Counted from the stretch's first letter, positions 42,330 to 52,330 are shown. The stretch is 64,000 nt of DNA from Diplonema papillatum (GCA_030068145.1 JAPJBO010000090.1:351123-415122), one strand, 5' to 3'. The notes: generated by a model from the letters alone, not told the origin. Numbers and translations are program-made.

Positions 42330-42835
42330 ACTTTGGCCGCGAAAACGGCTTTGCGTCCGCCAGGAGGTTGGCCAAGGTCCGTTTCCCTGGCTTTGGCCAG
42401 GTCTGGGCTGGAAATGCACATTTTTTGAGTTCTGAAAAACGAGATGGTGGTGTCACTGGCTGCGGCAACCGTCGAAGGACAGACGGCAAGCAGACGACGA
42501 TTTCCCGCGAAACGGCTTTGCGTCCGCCAGGAGGTTGGCCAAGGTCCGTTTCCCTGGCTTTGGCCAAGTCTGGGCTGGAAAGGCACATTTTTTGAGTTCA
42601 GAAAAACGAGATGGTGGTGTCACTGGCTGCGGCAACCGTCGAAGGACAGACGGCAAGCAGACGACGATTTCCCGCTAAACGGCTTTGCGTCCCGCAGCAG
42701 AAGGTTGGCCAAGGTCCGGGCTGGAAGTGCACATGTTTTGAGCTCCGACCGTCAAAACAAAGCATGCACGCAGACGACGATTTCCCCGCGAAACGGCTTT
42801 GCGTCGCCAGGACGTTGGCCAAGGTCCGATTCCGA
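42330..42835 (+). repeat. ~168-bp tandem array, three units plus
   Basis: Units begin at ACGGCTTTGCGTCC near 42344, 42511, 42679 and (short) 42791. They share GGTTGGCCAAGGTCCG, CACATTTTTTGAGTTC, AACGAGATGGTGGTGTCACT and GGCAAGCAGACGACGATTTC. Frames through it shift between units. Confidence 0.85.
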
Positions 42836-43084
42836 ACCAACCCAGGCTGAAACCCTGTTGACACCTGAAATCAAGGCAGAACCTGAGCCGACTTCAGGCG
42901 AGCCAAATGCAGACGATCCAAAAGCAATCCGCATGCATGAGGGACCGGCGAAGGCAGAACTCAAGCCAACCTCAGGCCGAACGAACCGTGAGGACCAACC
43001 CAGGCTGAAACCACTTTGACACCAGCCAGACCTCCCGGTCAAGGCACAACCTGAGCCGACTAAATGCAGATCGATCCAGAAGTT
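42836..43084 (+). repeat. Short imperfect repeats downstream of the array
   Basis: CCAACCCAGGCTGAAACC occurs at 42838 and 42998; CCTGAGCCGACT with AAATGCAGA at 42881 and 43050. An open frame continues here from 42444 but is low complexity; I do not call it a gene. Confidence 0.5.
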
Positions 43085-43466
43085 CTTGCTCCCAGAGCGA
43101 TCTCTCTCTTCTTTCTCGAATCTGGACCTCGCTTCTTCTTCAGGACGGAGTTGCAGGTTTGGCGCGCGCAAGAAATACGCGAGAGGCTGCGTTGTGCTTA
43201 TTGCGACGGAGGCTAGAGTTGAACACGAGTTTGCGAAGGACCTGTCCTGTACCTTTGCGTGGCAGTTTCCAACGCTGCCAACTTTCTTTTTCGGAGTTGA
43301 GGTTGGCTTTTTTAGACTTAAAGTTTGCTTTTGTACGGACATGTTGTTCGACAAAAATCAAGACGGATCTGGCGTTCCCCTTTGTTGTTTAGAGTGAAAG
43401 TTCGCTTAAAGTCTCCGGGTGACCTTCGTCGTTTTGGGAAGATATCCTTTGTGCTCTGAGTGTCGT
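43085..43466. repeat. Family C fragment and family D copy
   Basis: AAATACGCGAGAGGCTGCGT ... GGAGGCTAGAG at 43170-43215; AAAGTTCGCTTAAAGTCTCC and GGGTGACCTTCGTC at 43398-43432. Confidence 0.55.
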
Positions 43467-43570
43467 AAGAGTGGTGGTTACACGAGGTAAGAGGATCGGT
43501 GGGTACCTTGGTTGTTGGTCATTGGTGGTTTCGGCCATTGTCCACATACCTTACTGTAGGCCCGCTACCG
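43467..43570 (+). other. Empty-site counterpart of the element at 46643-47280
   Basis: GTGGTGGTTACACGAGGTAA ... GGTTTCGGCCATTGTCCACA TACCTT is continuous here. At 46590-46642 and 47281-47300 the same halves (GGTTTCGGCCAT and ACCACATACCTT) are split by a 638-bp element. Confidence 0.75.
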
Positions 43571-43755
43571 CGTGTTGTTTTCTCCTCAGGACTTTGACCC
43601 GTTGTGTTTGTGTGATTTGTCGTGTAGGGGTAGACCCGCATGACCTCACGTCCGTTCAACACGTGGTTCGGGAGTTACAGCACTTGGGATCCCTTTTGTT
43701 CCTTGTCGGGCAGCATCGTCGAGCATTTCATTTCAAGCTGGCGCTTATGTAAAAA
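43563..43755 (+). repeat. Family B copy
   Basis: CCGCGTGTTGTTTTCTCCTC, GTAGACCCGCATGACCTCAC and GCATCGTCGAGCATTTCATT, ending CTGGCGCTTATGTAAAAAAG about 20 bp before family A. Confidence 0.8.
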
Positions 43756-43771
43756 AGACAAAGCGGGGGGG

Positions 43772-44035
43772 GGGATTGCAAGAACGTGCTTGGAATGGGT
43801 ATGTGCTCAACACCGCACTGGTCCCGTCTGCGCCGTGTCTCGGTCCTTTAAGCCACGGACACATAAGGCGGACCATCATCAGCGCGGAACCTGAGTGTCT
43901 GCAGACAGGACTGCGGTGTGAGTCTGGTTTGTCAGGCGGCTGTTCGTAGCTCGTCCCAGCCAGGACCACCCGTGCTACTAGAGCACAGGCGAATCCGTCA
44001 CGGGGAGAAGGCCCCTACAACCGTGTCTGAGCAAT
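43772..44035 (+). repeat. Family A copy, full length
   Basis: GGGATTGCAAGAACGTGCTT through GGCGAATCCGTCACGGGGAG and GAGCAATCAGTG. Immediately downstream of family B. Confidence 0.85.
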
Positions 44036-44037
44036 CA

Positions 44038-44197
44038 GTGGGGGGGGGAGTCGAATAATAGCACCTGTGTTATTATTCGATTTGTCGAATACGAAAAAAA
44101 GTTTCGGGTAGCCGAACAGTAGCAGGTTCAAGTCGTAGTAGTGTGTTTTAGACAACCAGACGTGTGTCAAATAACTGCTAGTATTCGACCCCGCCCT
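44038..44197. mobile_element. Poly-G-ended hairpin element, short
   Basis: G-run, then TCGAATAATAGCAC-CT-GTGTTATTATTCGA (14-bp hairpin with one G-T pair, 44051-44080); right end GCTAGTATTCGACCCC then C-rich. It has the same plan as the left end of 40979-41478. Confidence 0.6.
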
Positions 44198-44231
44198 CCT
44201 CTAGATCCGACGGCAAAAACTGGGAAACCTA
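44198..44231. other. Spacer and TA target
   Basis: 34 bp between two elements, ending in TA at 44230-44231. Confidence 0.4.
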
Positions 44232-44446
44232 GGCATAGTGGTCAAACGATCCGCATTATCGCATATTATCGCATTTGGGGGTTTGGCGCCAAATATCGCA
44301 TTTTCATTCGCATTGTCGCACGCATAAAACCTGGGCAAATACAGTAGTATGGACTATCGCATATTATCGCACGCTGATGATATGCGATAATTGTGTGCGA
44401 TAGTGCGATAATTATTGTCGCATGCGAATCGTTTGACCACTATGCC
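44232..44446. mobile_element. 215-bp MITE with 24-bp inverted ends and TA target
   Basis: GGCATAGTGGTCAAACGATC (left) mirrors the right end, which reversed reads GGCATAGTGGTCAAACGATT; the match continues CGCAT with one offset. TA dinucleotides at 44230-44231 and 44447-44448 suggest a Tc1/mariner-type TA duplication. The interior is packed with TATCGCA words in both directions. Confidence 0.8.
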
Positions 44447-44454
44447 TAGGGGAG

Positions 44455-44600
44455 TTTGTTTGTGCGTGCCGGGTGATCGCTTTCCCACTGGTGAGGAATT
44501 CTGATCAACCACCAAAACACGGTGCCTTCGTCTTTTTAGCCTGCACAATACATTGAAGGGCAACCCGCAAGATTGTTTGTACTAAAAATCCTAACCTCAC
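44455..44600 (+). repeat. Family K copy
   Basis: TTTGTTTGTGCGTGCCGGGT, AATTCTGATCAACCACCAAA and ACAATACATTGAAGGGCAAC, as at 18757-18920. Confidence 0.7.
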
Positions 44601-44832
44601 TTTGTCCCCTGCAACATTTTGAAGGGGAAAAAACTGGGATTTCTGAAGTAACACTCTCCTCCTCGACCGTCTCGCTGCTCTCGTCCTTGCTGCTGCTATA
44701 GTTTGTTAGACACAAAAATACTCGGGGGGACTGCCTTGTGCTCCTTTCCGACGTTCCCGTAAGAAGATACGTGTTCTAACGCCGAAAAGTACGCTTCCGA
44801 TTCGTATCAGGCCGCGTACCAAGACAGCACCA
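44601..44832. other. Intergenic with family C fragment
   Basis: AAAATACTCGGGGGGACTGC at about 44717. No gene. Confidence 0.4.
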
Positions 44833-44972
44833 CGGTGGACGCCAGCCTCAGAAGCTGCAGTTAAAGCTGGAGTTAAAAAAGCGGGTCACACCCACTTTTC
44901 GGGTGTGGATTCACACGCGTTTTGCTTGGTAGCACACCCTCTTTAACTCCAGCTTCTGAGGCTGGACCTCAC
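44833..44972. mobile_element. Foldback element, family S, second complete copy
   Basis: CCAGCCTCAGAAGCTG ... GGAGTTAAAAAAGCGGGT and its inverted partner CTCTTTAACTCCAGCTTCTG AGGCTGGAC. Confidence 0.65.
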
Positions 44973-45601
44973 CCCGTGTGGGGCTCCCGCCCCTCCAACT
45001 TTTTCGGTCTACCGTTTCCGGATGCTGCTTTGGGGTTTGGTGGCATTCGCCCAACTTCTTTCTTTTCTTTGCGTCCCCGGCGATGTTCGCTCGGTCTGTT
45101 CGTGTTGCTGTTTTTTTTTTTCCCCCCGACGATAACTAGTGTCAGACTAGTCTACCCGAAGGCAGTTGATTTCTTCAGGCAAGTTTACTCTACCGGCGGA
45201 AGTTGTTTGGGTTGGCCGCCTTTTTTTTTCACCCCTTTTACGGTACCCCTGCCCGACGACAGCAAGTGGCTAGCTCACCCGAAGGCAGTTAATCTCGTTT
45301 GGCGGGTCATCTTTTTGCAGTGCAAGTTTTTGTGTTACCGTCGATCCCGAGGGACGTTCGCTCGATCAGTTCGTATTGAAACTTCGCTTGATACGCTGGG
45401 GTACAGCCGGTTTCCGTTGACGAGTACTGACCACGGTCTGCATTGTTCCCACCCACCAATCAAATTCAGTCAGGCGATTATAGCAGGAGTCTTAGAGTCA
45501 GGTTCTTATGCGTTTGGTGTGGTTGGATGATCCGCTCTGTTCTTCTTTTCGAGCAAAAGCCTCGTGTGGTAAACGCGGGTGGGAGAGGAAGAATAGAAGC
45601 A
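44973..45601 (+). repeat. Family E copies and unassigned DNA
   Basis: AGTGTCAGACTAGTCTACCC ... ACCGGCGGAAGTTGTTTGGG (45138-45213) and a second start ACAGCAAGTGGCTAGCTCAC at 45258. A family R fragment lies at 45333. A long frame crosses this but begins at a non-ATG codon and is built from repeats. Confidence 0.55.
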
Positions 45602-45822
45602 GTACCTACCCCCCCCGTGCATAAGATGGATAGCCACACCCCCTTGATGAAGATGGATAACGGGCGAGAATGCCAATCCATCTTAAACACGGGGTGAGGT
45701 ACCCCCGTGTAAGGCGACTACATTGTGGTCTACAGTGCCCCCGTGTTTAAGATGGATACCCCCCTTGATTAAGATGGATACCACCAAAACCCGAATTATT
45801 CATCCATCTTATGCACGGGGGG
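45602..45822. mobile_element. MITE-like element, family U, second copy
   Basis: GTACCTACCCCCCCCGTGCA and ATCCATCTTATGCACG with a G-run form the inverted ends. It is collinear with 40076-40293 plus an extra CCTTGATTAAGATGGATACC segment. Its right end runs directly into family H. Confidence 0.75.
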
Positions 45823-46035
45823 AAAATCTTAGTTTAATGTTTAGGCAGAGCACTGCCTCTCATGCATGGTCAAGTCTTCTTCGAGGAAGATGTCGTCTAG
45901 GAAAGGGATGCAAAATAGAAAATAGAAAGTTGTAAAAAGGGGAGTGTACGGCGGGAGGGGGGGGGATCTGAGTTTATAATTAATGCTCAGGCAGGACACT
46001 GCCTCTCATGCATGTTTGATGCTAGCCCTACCTTA
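45823..46035 (+). repeat. Two family H copies in tandem
   Basis: First copy lacks the GATGCTAGCATC palindrome (CATGCATGG joins TCAAGTCTTC near 45870); the second (about 45957-46027) is truncated within it. Confidence 0.7.
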
Positions 46036-46395
46036 GTATTTTTTTCACCGCAGTGTTGTGTGCACCTCGCTTCGTCTCGGGTTTCCCTCGTGAACGCAGA
46101 CCAATCCAAAAATACTCGACGTAGCTGCTTTGACTCCGAATGGAAGGGAGGGAATGTAGAGGTAGAGGGGGCAAATACAACACAAGCGCAATCTGATTAT
46201 TCTTCGCTTACACCACCGTGTGTTGTTTTCTCACTCAAGACCTTGACCTGTTGTGTTCGTGTCTTGTCGTGTAGGGGTAGACCCGCATGACCTCAACACG
46301 TCGTGGTTCGGTAGCTACAGCACTTGAGATTCCTTCGGTTCTTAGTCTGGCAGCTTTTGTCGAGCATTTTCTTCCAAGCTGGCGCTTATGTAAAA
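46036..46395 (+). repeat. Family B copy, long form
   Basis: AAAATACTCGACGTAGCTGC, GACTCCGAATGGAAGGGAGG, CGCATGACCTCAACACG and TTCCAAGCTGGCGCTTATGT. Confidence 0.75.
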
Positions 46396-46642
46396 GAGTC
46401 AGAGATCATCAGAGGGTGGGGCTTTCCCCTGAGGGGACAGGGATGGGGTGAAGCAACAGGGCGCACCACCCACCGGGGCAAGCCGGGTTTCGATTCGTTT
46501 TTTAGAGTGAAAAGTTCGCTTGAATCCGGAGTTTTAAAGTCTCCGGGTGACCTTCGTCAATATGGGAAGATATCCTTTGTGCTCTGAGTGTCGTAAGAGT
46601 GGTGGTTACACGGGGTAAGAGAATCGGTGGTTTCGGCCATTA
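46396..46642 (+). repeat. Family D copy and split-site left half
   Basis: AAAGTTCGCTTGAATCCGGA ... GTCTCCGGGTGACCTTCGTC at 46507-46557, then GATATCCTTTGTGCTCTGAG and GTGGTGGTTACACGGGGTAA, collinear with 43395-43540. Confidence 0.7.
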
Positions 46643-47280
46643 CAGGGGGGGGGGCTAAATACAATTGTCTTGGAATACAATTGTGTCCTTTGAATACAAT
46701 TGTCTTTTTTTTTGGCCGGTTTCAGAGTCCGTCCAGCTGAATAGAATTGTGTTGGAACACAGTTGGCTTTGGTGCAGTTGCCTTGGAATACAATTGTGCA
46801 CACGGTTTCTAATCGTGGACCCTCCACAACAGGTCTGGACTCCGGTAGACTGGAGACCGGTGGTCAAGTTGTCAGTGACCGTGATGACCCGGCAGGCACG
46901 TGGTTTGTCGTAAGCGGTCGGCGGTGGCGAAGGACGACGCCCAGTGCTGTGGCGTCGCCGACTTCTCGAGATCTACTGCTGCGGCCTGCCGGCCGTAGAA
47001 GGTTTGCGCAAAATCAGTGGAGAAGTAGAGTGATTTTGGAAGGTGGCACATTCGTCGGCGGAGCGTTTGTAGGTGGCGCTTTGGTGGGCGCCCTTGGACG
47101 AATCGGCTCGTGCAGCTTGGCCGGACTGTCTCCGTCTTGGCCGCGTGACAAGGCGACTTCTGTAGAAACAATTGTATTCCAAGACAATTCTATTCAACAA
47201 CTGTCAAGTTCTGCCGGGGCAGGGATTGGCGTGCGTGCTTTGGAATACAATTGTGCACAATTGTATTTAGCCCCCCCCTG
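46643..47280. mobile_element. 638-bp element with poly-G inverted ends, family W, with empty-site evidence
   Basis: Ends CAG, G-run, CTAAATACAATTGT and ACAATTGTATTTAG, C-run, CTG, flanked by TA on both sides. GGAATACAATTGT recurs several times near both ends. The right end contains the 22-bp palindrome ATACAATTGTG/CACAATTGTAT-type structure at about 47245-47267. The interior (46900-47150) has no recognised coding frame. It sits in a copy of the sequence intact at 43467-43570. Confidence 0.8.
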
Positions 47281-47629
47281 TAACCACATACCTTGGTAGG
47301 CCCTCCTCAGTAGGGTGCCGTAGTAGGTGTCTCCTGCTGGGTACCGTACGACCGTCTCTTTTCGTGTACTTTTGGTGCACAAGTAGAGTATCCTGCAACG
47401 ATATCGCAATGCAATAAGTAGAGTATCCTGCAACGATATCGCATTGCAATAAGATGTTGGGGTGCTGCAATTGTTGTGTAGCAGGACATCGAGTGCCTGG
47501 CGAAAAAGCGAAATCGACGCACTATCACCAACTTAACATCTTCATGAGACCGAATCAGAGCGATCCGTTTAGATCACCACCCGCTGCCTCATCATGTGCA
47601 GATATGCCGCAGAAATCGCCATTTTAGCC
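47281..47629. repeat. Split-site right half and a 35-bp tandem pair
   Basis: AAGTAGAGTATCCTGCAACG then ATATCGCA(A/T)TGCAAT twice (47381-47450). Otherwise unassigned, no gene. Confidence 0.6.
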
Positions 47630-47895
47630 TATTTGGGATATACATGGGGTGTAGTTGGGAAGTACTTGGGAAGTTCTTAGTAGGGTCTTTGTAAGTTCAT
47701 GGGGAATTCGTGGCGGACCGCACAAACGACCGGACTTTTTTTCATTCATTGAACGAGTATCAATTTAATTCAGAATGCTGCGGGGTTTCTTTGTCTGGGC
47801 TTCAGGACCATCCACAGAAAGCGTCATAACGAGGGATACCAAATGAAAGGGGCCACGACATGGATACAAGGTGCAAATCGTGGACAGCCCTTTTT
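47630..47895 (+). repeat. Family M copy and unassigned DNA
   Basis: CCTATTTGGGATATACATGG, TTGGGAAGTACTTGGGAAGT and TTAGTAGGGTC at 47627-47690. No gene. Confidence 0.5.
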
Positions 47896-48100
47896 GTTCT
47901 TCGCTTACACCACCGTGTGTTGTTTTCTCACTCAGGACTTTGACCTGTTGTGTATGTGTGATTTGTCATGTTCGGGTAGACCCGCATGACCTCACGTCCG
48001 TTCAACACGTGGTTCGGTAGCTACAGCACTTGGGATCCCTTCTCGTGCAGCATCGTCGAGCATTTCCTTTCAAGCTGGCGCTTATGTAAAAACATTTGAG
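47896..48100 (+). repeat. Family B copy
   Basis: TTCTTCGCTTACACCACCGT ... CGCATGACCTCACGTCCGTT ... CTTTCAAGCTGGCGCTTATG; GTCTTTGTCGGGC is partly deleted. Confidence 0.8.
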
Positions 48101-48267
48101 TGAGAGATGATGACCTGTGGTTGGTTACCAGAAGTCTTTCTTCACTGCGGAAACACAGGGTTCGCTGAGAGACCAGTGTGGGTGGGTGTGTGTTTCTGGA
48201 ATCCTGTATCCGTAACCCGGTGGAGTCCAGCCTCAGAAGCTGGAGTCAAAAAAAGCGGTGTCACACA
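48101..48267. mobile_element. Half of a family S foldback element
   Basis: GTGGAGTCCAGCCTCAGAAG and CTGGAGTCAAAAAAAGCGGT at 48220-48262, truncated before its inverted partner and joined to family A. Confidence 0.55.
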
Positions 48268-48545
48268 GGGGATTGCAAGAACGTGCTTGGAATGGATGTG
48301 TGTGCTCAACACCGCACTGGTCCCGTCTGCGCCGTGTTTCGGTCCTTTAAGCCACGGACACATAAGGCGGACCATCATCAGCGCGGAATCTGAGTGTCTG
48401 CAGACAGGACAGGACAGCGGTGTGAGTCTGGTTTGTCAGGCTGCTGTTCGTAGCTCGTCACAGCCAGGACCACCCGTGCTACCAGAGCACAGGCGAATCC
48501 GTCACGGGGAGCAGGTCCCAACGACCGCGTCTGATCAATCAGTTG
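48268..48545 (+). repeat. Family A copy, full length
   Basis: GGGATTGCAAGAACGTGCTT through CGAATCCGTCACGGGGAGCA and CTGATCAATCAGTTGACC. Confidence 0.85.
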
Positions 48546-48649
48546 ACCGCCTGGGCTGTGTGTCTGCGACTCGCTAGGCAGGAGAGAGAAAAGAGGCAGG
48601 TTTGGTAAGGTGCGACTAGAGATCAAGGGAGATTCCCCTTGAGATCCGT
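48546..48649. other. Short spacer, no gene
   Basis: Nothing recognised. Confidence 0.35.
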
Positions 48650-48795
48650 CTTTCGATTTGCCTTAAATATGATGATTCAACCATTCATTCCATTCCATTC
48701 AAATTGACCGACATCGAGAGACTCTGGTGGATTCATCACTTTTTTCCAAATTCACATCCGGGTTTCTCCTGAACCAACCCCACTCTTTCGGCTCT
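48650..48795. repeat. Displaced rDNA-flank segment
   Basis: CGATTTGCCTTAAATATGAT ... TTCAAATTGACC(G)ACATCGAG ... CACATCCGGGTTTCTCCTGA matches 21555-21700 with few changes. Confidence 0.75.
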
Positions 48796-49338
48796 AGGCA
48801 GCACTGACTTGTCTTCTTTTTACGGTGGCAATCTGCAGTAAACTCCGCAGAGCACAGGGGACATGGGGCTGCCGTGTGCAGCACCAAAGGTTGAAGTATC
48901 AAAAGGAAAAGAGTGCGATGGGGAGGCTCTGGAGAGCTGACGGCAAACAGGTTCCGATGAGGGGCAAGTTTCAACGAACGGGTCCGTGTGTGTGTTTGTG
49001 GAAACCTGTATTCGTGGCACGGTGGAGTCCAGCCTCAGAAGCTGGAGGTGAAAAAAAAATAGCGCTGTCACACGGGGAGGGGGCTCTGGAGAGCTGACGG
49101 CAAACGGGTTCCGATGAGGGGCAAGTTTCAGTGCCATCGAACGGGTCCGTGTGTGTGTTTGTTGTGATCCTGTATTCGTGGCACGGTGAAGTCCAGCCTA
49201 AGAAGCTGGAGGTAAAAAAAGAAAAGCGCTAGGGGGCTCTGGAGAGCTGACGGCAAACGGGTTCCGATGAGGGGCGAGTTTCAGTGCCCGTTGAATGCCG
49301 CCACTCTCTGCATCAGGGTTCGCCTGACTGGAAACCAG
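48796..49338 (+). repeat. ~155-bp tandem array containing half family S elements
   Basis: GGCTCTGGAGAGCTGACGGC AAAC ... GGTTCCGATGAGGGGC begins at about 48924, 49081 and 49228. Each of the first two is followed by GTGTGTGTTTGT and GTCCAGCCT(C/A)AGAAGCTGGA. Confidence 0.7.
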
Positions 49339-49619
<281 letters not shown>

Positions 49620-49836
49620 GGGATCCCTTCTGTTTCTTCGCTATTCCTCGAGTATTTCTTTTTGGGATGCATCAGTCAGGGAACGTGTCGGTTGGACTTT
49701 TGTGGACACTTCCAAAATCTAGCTGACACGTTCCCTCAGGGTATTAGCTTCGACCTGCCAGTGGGCTTGCGGATTTGGGCCCACCAGTGGATTCATAATG
49801 CGCGCGGTGGCCAAAACCTCAAAACTACGATGTTGA
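49620..49836. other. Intergenic, no gene seen
   Basis: CGTGTCGGTTGGACTTTTGT near 49685 and GCTGACACGTTCCCTCAGGG near 49722 contain inverted GGGAACGTGTC/GACACGTTCCC. No gene. Confidence 0.4.
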
Positions 49837-50016
49837 GCCGGTCCGTCCCTATCTCTTGAAACTGCATCGAAGTGCCTGCCGCTGTTTAGCACAGTGAATC
49901 ACGGTCCACCACGGTCTATCAGGTCCATCCCTAGTCCCTAGAGCTGCATCGAATTGCCCGGTGCTGTATTCTTCGGTCTATCACGGTCTATCAAGAGGGG
50001 ATGGGCCGGCTCAGAG
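49837..50016. mobile_element. Short inverted-repeat element, family L, complete
   Basis: GAGCCGGTCCGTCCCTATCT at the left and GAGGGGATGGGCCGGCTC at the right; interior CCACGGTCTATCAGGTCCAT and CTAGAGCTGCATCGAATTG. Confidence 0.7.
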
Positions 50017-50204
50017 ATAAAGCTAATACCCTGGCGTCGCTCCATCGTGAAACTTTAGTGTGCTCCCCTATCGCGTTAAGCCACTTCCGAGCTGGGGAGA
50101 ATCCCTAATCTTTTTTTCCCCTGAGGGTCCTCTTTTTTTCCTTTTCCAAACCCAGAAAGCCGGTCCTAACTTAAACCCTGATCCATGTGGTCACTAAAAT
50201 CGAC
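50017..50204. other. Intergenic, no gene seen
   Basis: Nothing recognised. Confidence 0.35.
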
Positions 50205-50440
50205 CCGGTAATGGTGTGATCCGGTGGTCTATACTTGGGGATACAAGTACTCGGGAAGTTCACGCGAAGCACTAAAAGCAAAAGAAACGCCAGAACCCGC
50301 CATTTTACCCTATTTGGGGTTGTCCATGGGTGCACTTGGGGGAAGCTCTGCGGATCGCACCAATCGTTTCGGGGAACATGAAGCGGGAGAACAGGCGACT
50401 TAGAGTGCAGGGACCATCTCTCCGGGGAGTGTGTGGTCGC
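50205..50440 (+). repeat. Family M copy, then family P tail
   Basis: GTGATCCGGTGGTCTATACT ... TGGGTGCACTTGGGGGAAG; then TTAGAGTGCAGGGACCATCT and CTCCGGGGAGTG at 50401-50431. Confidence 0.55.
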
Positions 50441-50779
50441 CTCCCTCATTTGAACGCCCGGAAGCCTGCGGCCTGGGTAATCCTTGTCACAACAAACACA
50501 CGGCTGGATACGGGAGGGGCTGCACGTACACTGTGGCAAGCGTCTTAGCCTTAGCACTCGGAAGATTTCGGGTTTCTTTTTTTAGAGCCAAAGTTGGTGT
50601 CAAGGGGGGGCCTCCTCATCGCAATAGGCGCAAACGTTTCACGACCGTGATTGGACAGTCGGGATGCCGGGGGCGGGTCTCCATGAAGAAGAGAAATGTA
50701 AAGCAAGACCTGCCCCTGCGCCTGCTGTCTCCAGCTGCATCGGCAGACGACACTCACACGGGGGAGGGGGGGAGGGGGG
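50441..50779. other. Intergenic, no gene seen
   Basis: No recognised family. Frames are short. Confidence 0.35.
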
Positions 50780-51179
50780 TAGGTAATTGGAATAATGTTG
50801 AACTGGAATAAAGCTGGAACGGATTAATAGCACCTGGGTCACCTAGCAGCACATCCTACAGCCCGTGCCGCTGTCATAGGATGCAGGCCCACCACTCGTA
50901 GATACGATGGCACCCATGGATCGGTTTGCATTCTCTCCCAGCCTCCGTCGAAATCAGCACACGGCAGTCCCTCGATTATTATAGGTGGGGATTCGCGGAG
51001 TAAAACTCCGCTGTGAGCACAGTGGCGCGGGGGGCTAGGAACAGGAGACTTCGGGCAGAAAAGACCCTGGAAAAAAAAGAGAGAGAGAGAGAGCTCTCTC
51101 GTTTGAGACGAGTTAGAGTACAGGGACCATCTCTCCGAGGAGTTTCCGGTGCCTCACTACTACAAAAAGAAAAAAGATA
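50780..51179. repeat. Family J and C fragments (inverted) and a GA/P copy
   Basis: TAATTGGAATAATGTTGAAC ... AAAGCTGGAACGG at 50785; inverted family C TCCCAGCCTCCGTCG ... GGCAGTCCCTCGA at 50936; short GA run and ACGAGTTAGAGTACAGGGAC at 51070-51150. Confidence 0.6.
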
Positions 51180-51545
51180 CTCGACGTAGCTGCTTCGACT
51201 CCGAATGGAAGGGATGAAATATAGATGTAAGGGGCAAATACAATACAAACACAATCTGAGTTGTTCTTCGCTTACACCACGCCTGCTTCACCCACTCCAC
51301 CGCGGGCTCCCTGCTCCACTTCATCCCGTTTTGTTCTTCGCTTACACCGCCATGTGTTGTTTTCTCACTCAGGACTTTGCCCTGTTGTGTTTGTGTGATT
51401 TGTCGTGTAGGGGTAAACCCGCATGACCTCACGTCCGTTCAACACGTGGTTCGGTAGTTACAGCACTTGGGATTCCTTCCGTTCTTTGTCGGGCAGCATC
51501 GTCGAGCATTTCCTTTCAAGCTGGCACTTATGTAAAAACGCCACG
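51180..51545 (+). repeat. Family B copy with internal duplication
   Basis: TACTCGACGTAGCTGCTTCG; GTTCTTCGCTTACACC appears twice (51263 and 51332), then AACCCGCATGACCTCACGTC and CTGGCACTTATGTAAAAAC. Confidence 0.8.
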
Positions 51546-51766
<221 letters not shown>

Positions 51767-52150
51767 ACAGAACAACAACGCACGCGGTTGATGCTGGCTT
51801 CACAAAACCAGACCCGGTGAGAATATTTGAGGGTGCTTGCATAGACGCCACTTTTTTTGCTGCCATTTTTTTAAAGTTCAAGCTTTTTATCTTCCCCCCT
51901 CCGGGCCCTTCCCAATGGCAGCCAGTGTCAGACTAGCCCTCCCTGAGGTGGTTGATTCCTGCAGGCAGGGGTTTGCACCGAAGTTGTTTGAGTTTGCTTT
52001 TTACTTTGTGGCATCTAACGTTGTCTTTCGACTTCTTTGTTTTTCTCGGGGTTCAACTGACCCGCTGGACCTGGGAACGTTGTATCACTACAAACACACG
52101 ACAAGGCGCTGACTTTCAGTGCAGACTGGATAGAACGGGGACGCTGCATG
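51767..52150 (+). repeat. Family E copy and unassigned DNA
   Basis: GCAGCCAGTGTCAGACTAGC ... GAGGTGGTTGATTCC ... GAAGTTGTTTGAGTT at 51918-51995. No gene. Confidence 0.5.
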
Positions 52151-52330
52151 GGGAGAGAGGGGGTTTCGCCAGCTACCGTAATTGGAATAATGTTGAGCTG
52201 GACTAAAGCTGGAACGGGTAAATGACAGACCGGGTAAAACCTGGGACACCCGGGGCGTGTCAACCTACCGGTGGTGGTCCTGCAGCCTCCAATGACGGCG
52301 GCATCTAGGGGTCGAGCTGAGTATTGAGCA
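52151..52330 (-). repeat. Family J copy, inverted relative to 16215
   Basis: TAATTGGAATAATGTTGAGC, AAAGCTGGAACGGGTAAATG, ACAGACCGGGTAAAACCTGG and GACACCCGGGGCGTGTC. Confidence 0.75.

Noticed and set aside
42444-43019. 191-residue ATG frame across the 168-bp array
   Set aside because: Frame shifts relative to the repeat from unit to unit, composition is low complexity, and there is no domain.
44922-45530. 202-residue plus-strand frame
   Set aside because: Starts at TTG and is assembled from families S, E and R; no domain.
48107-48577. 156-residue frame across a half MITE and family A
   Set aside because: Other family A copies break this frame; built entirely of dispersed repeats.
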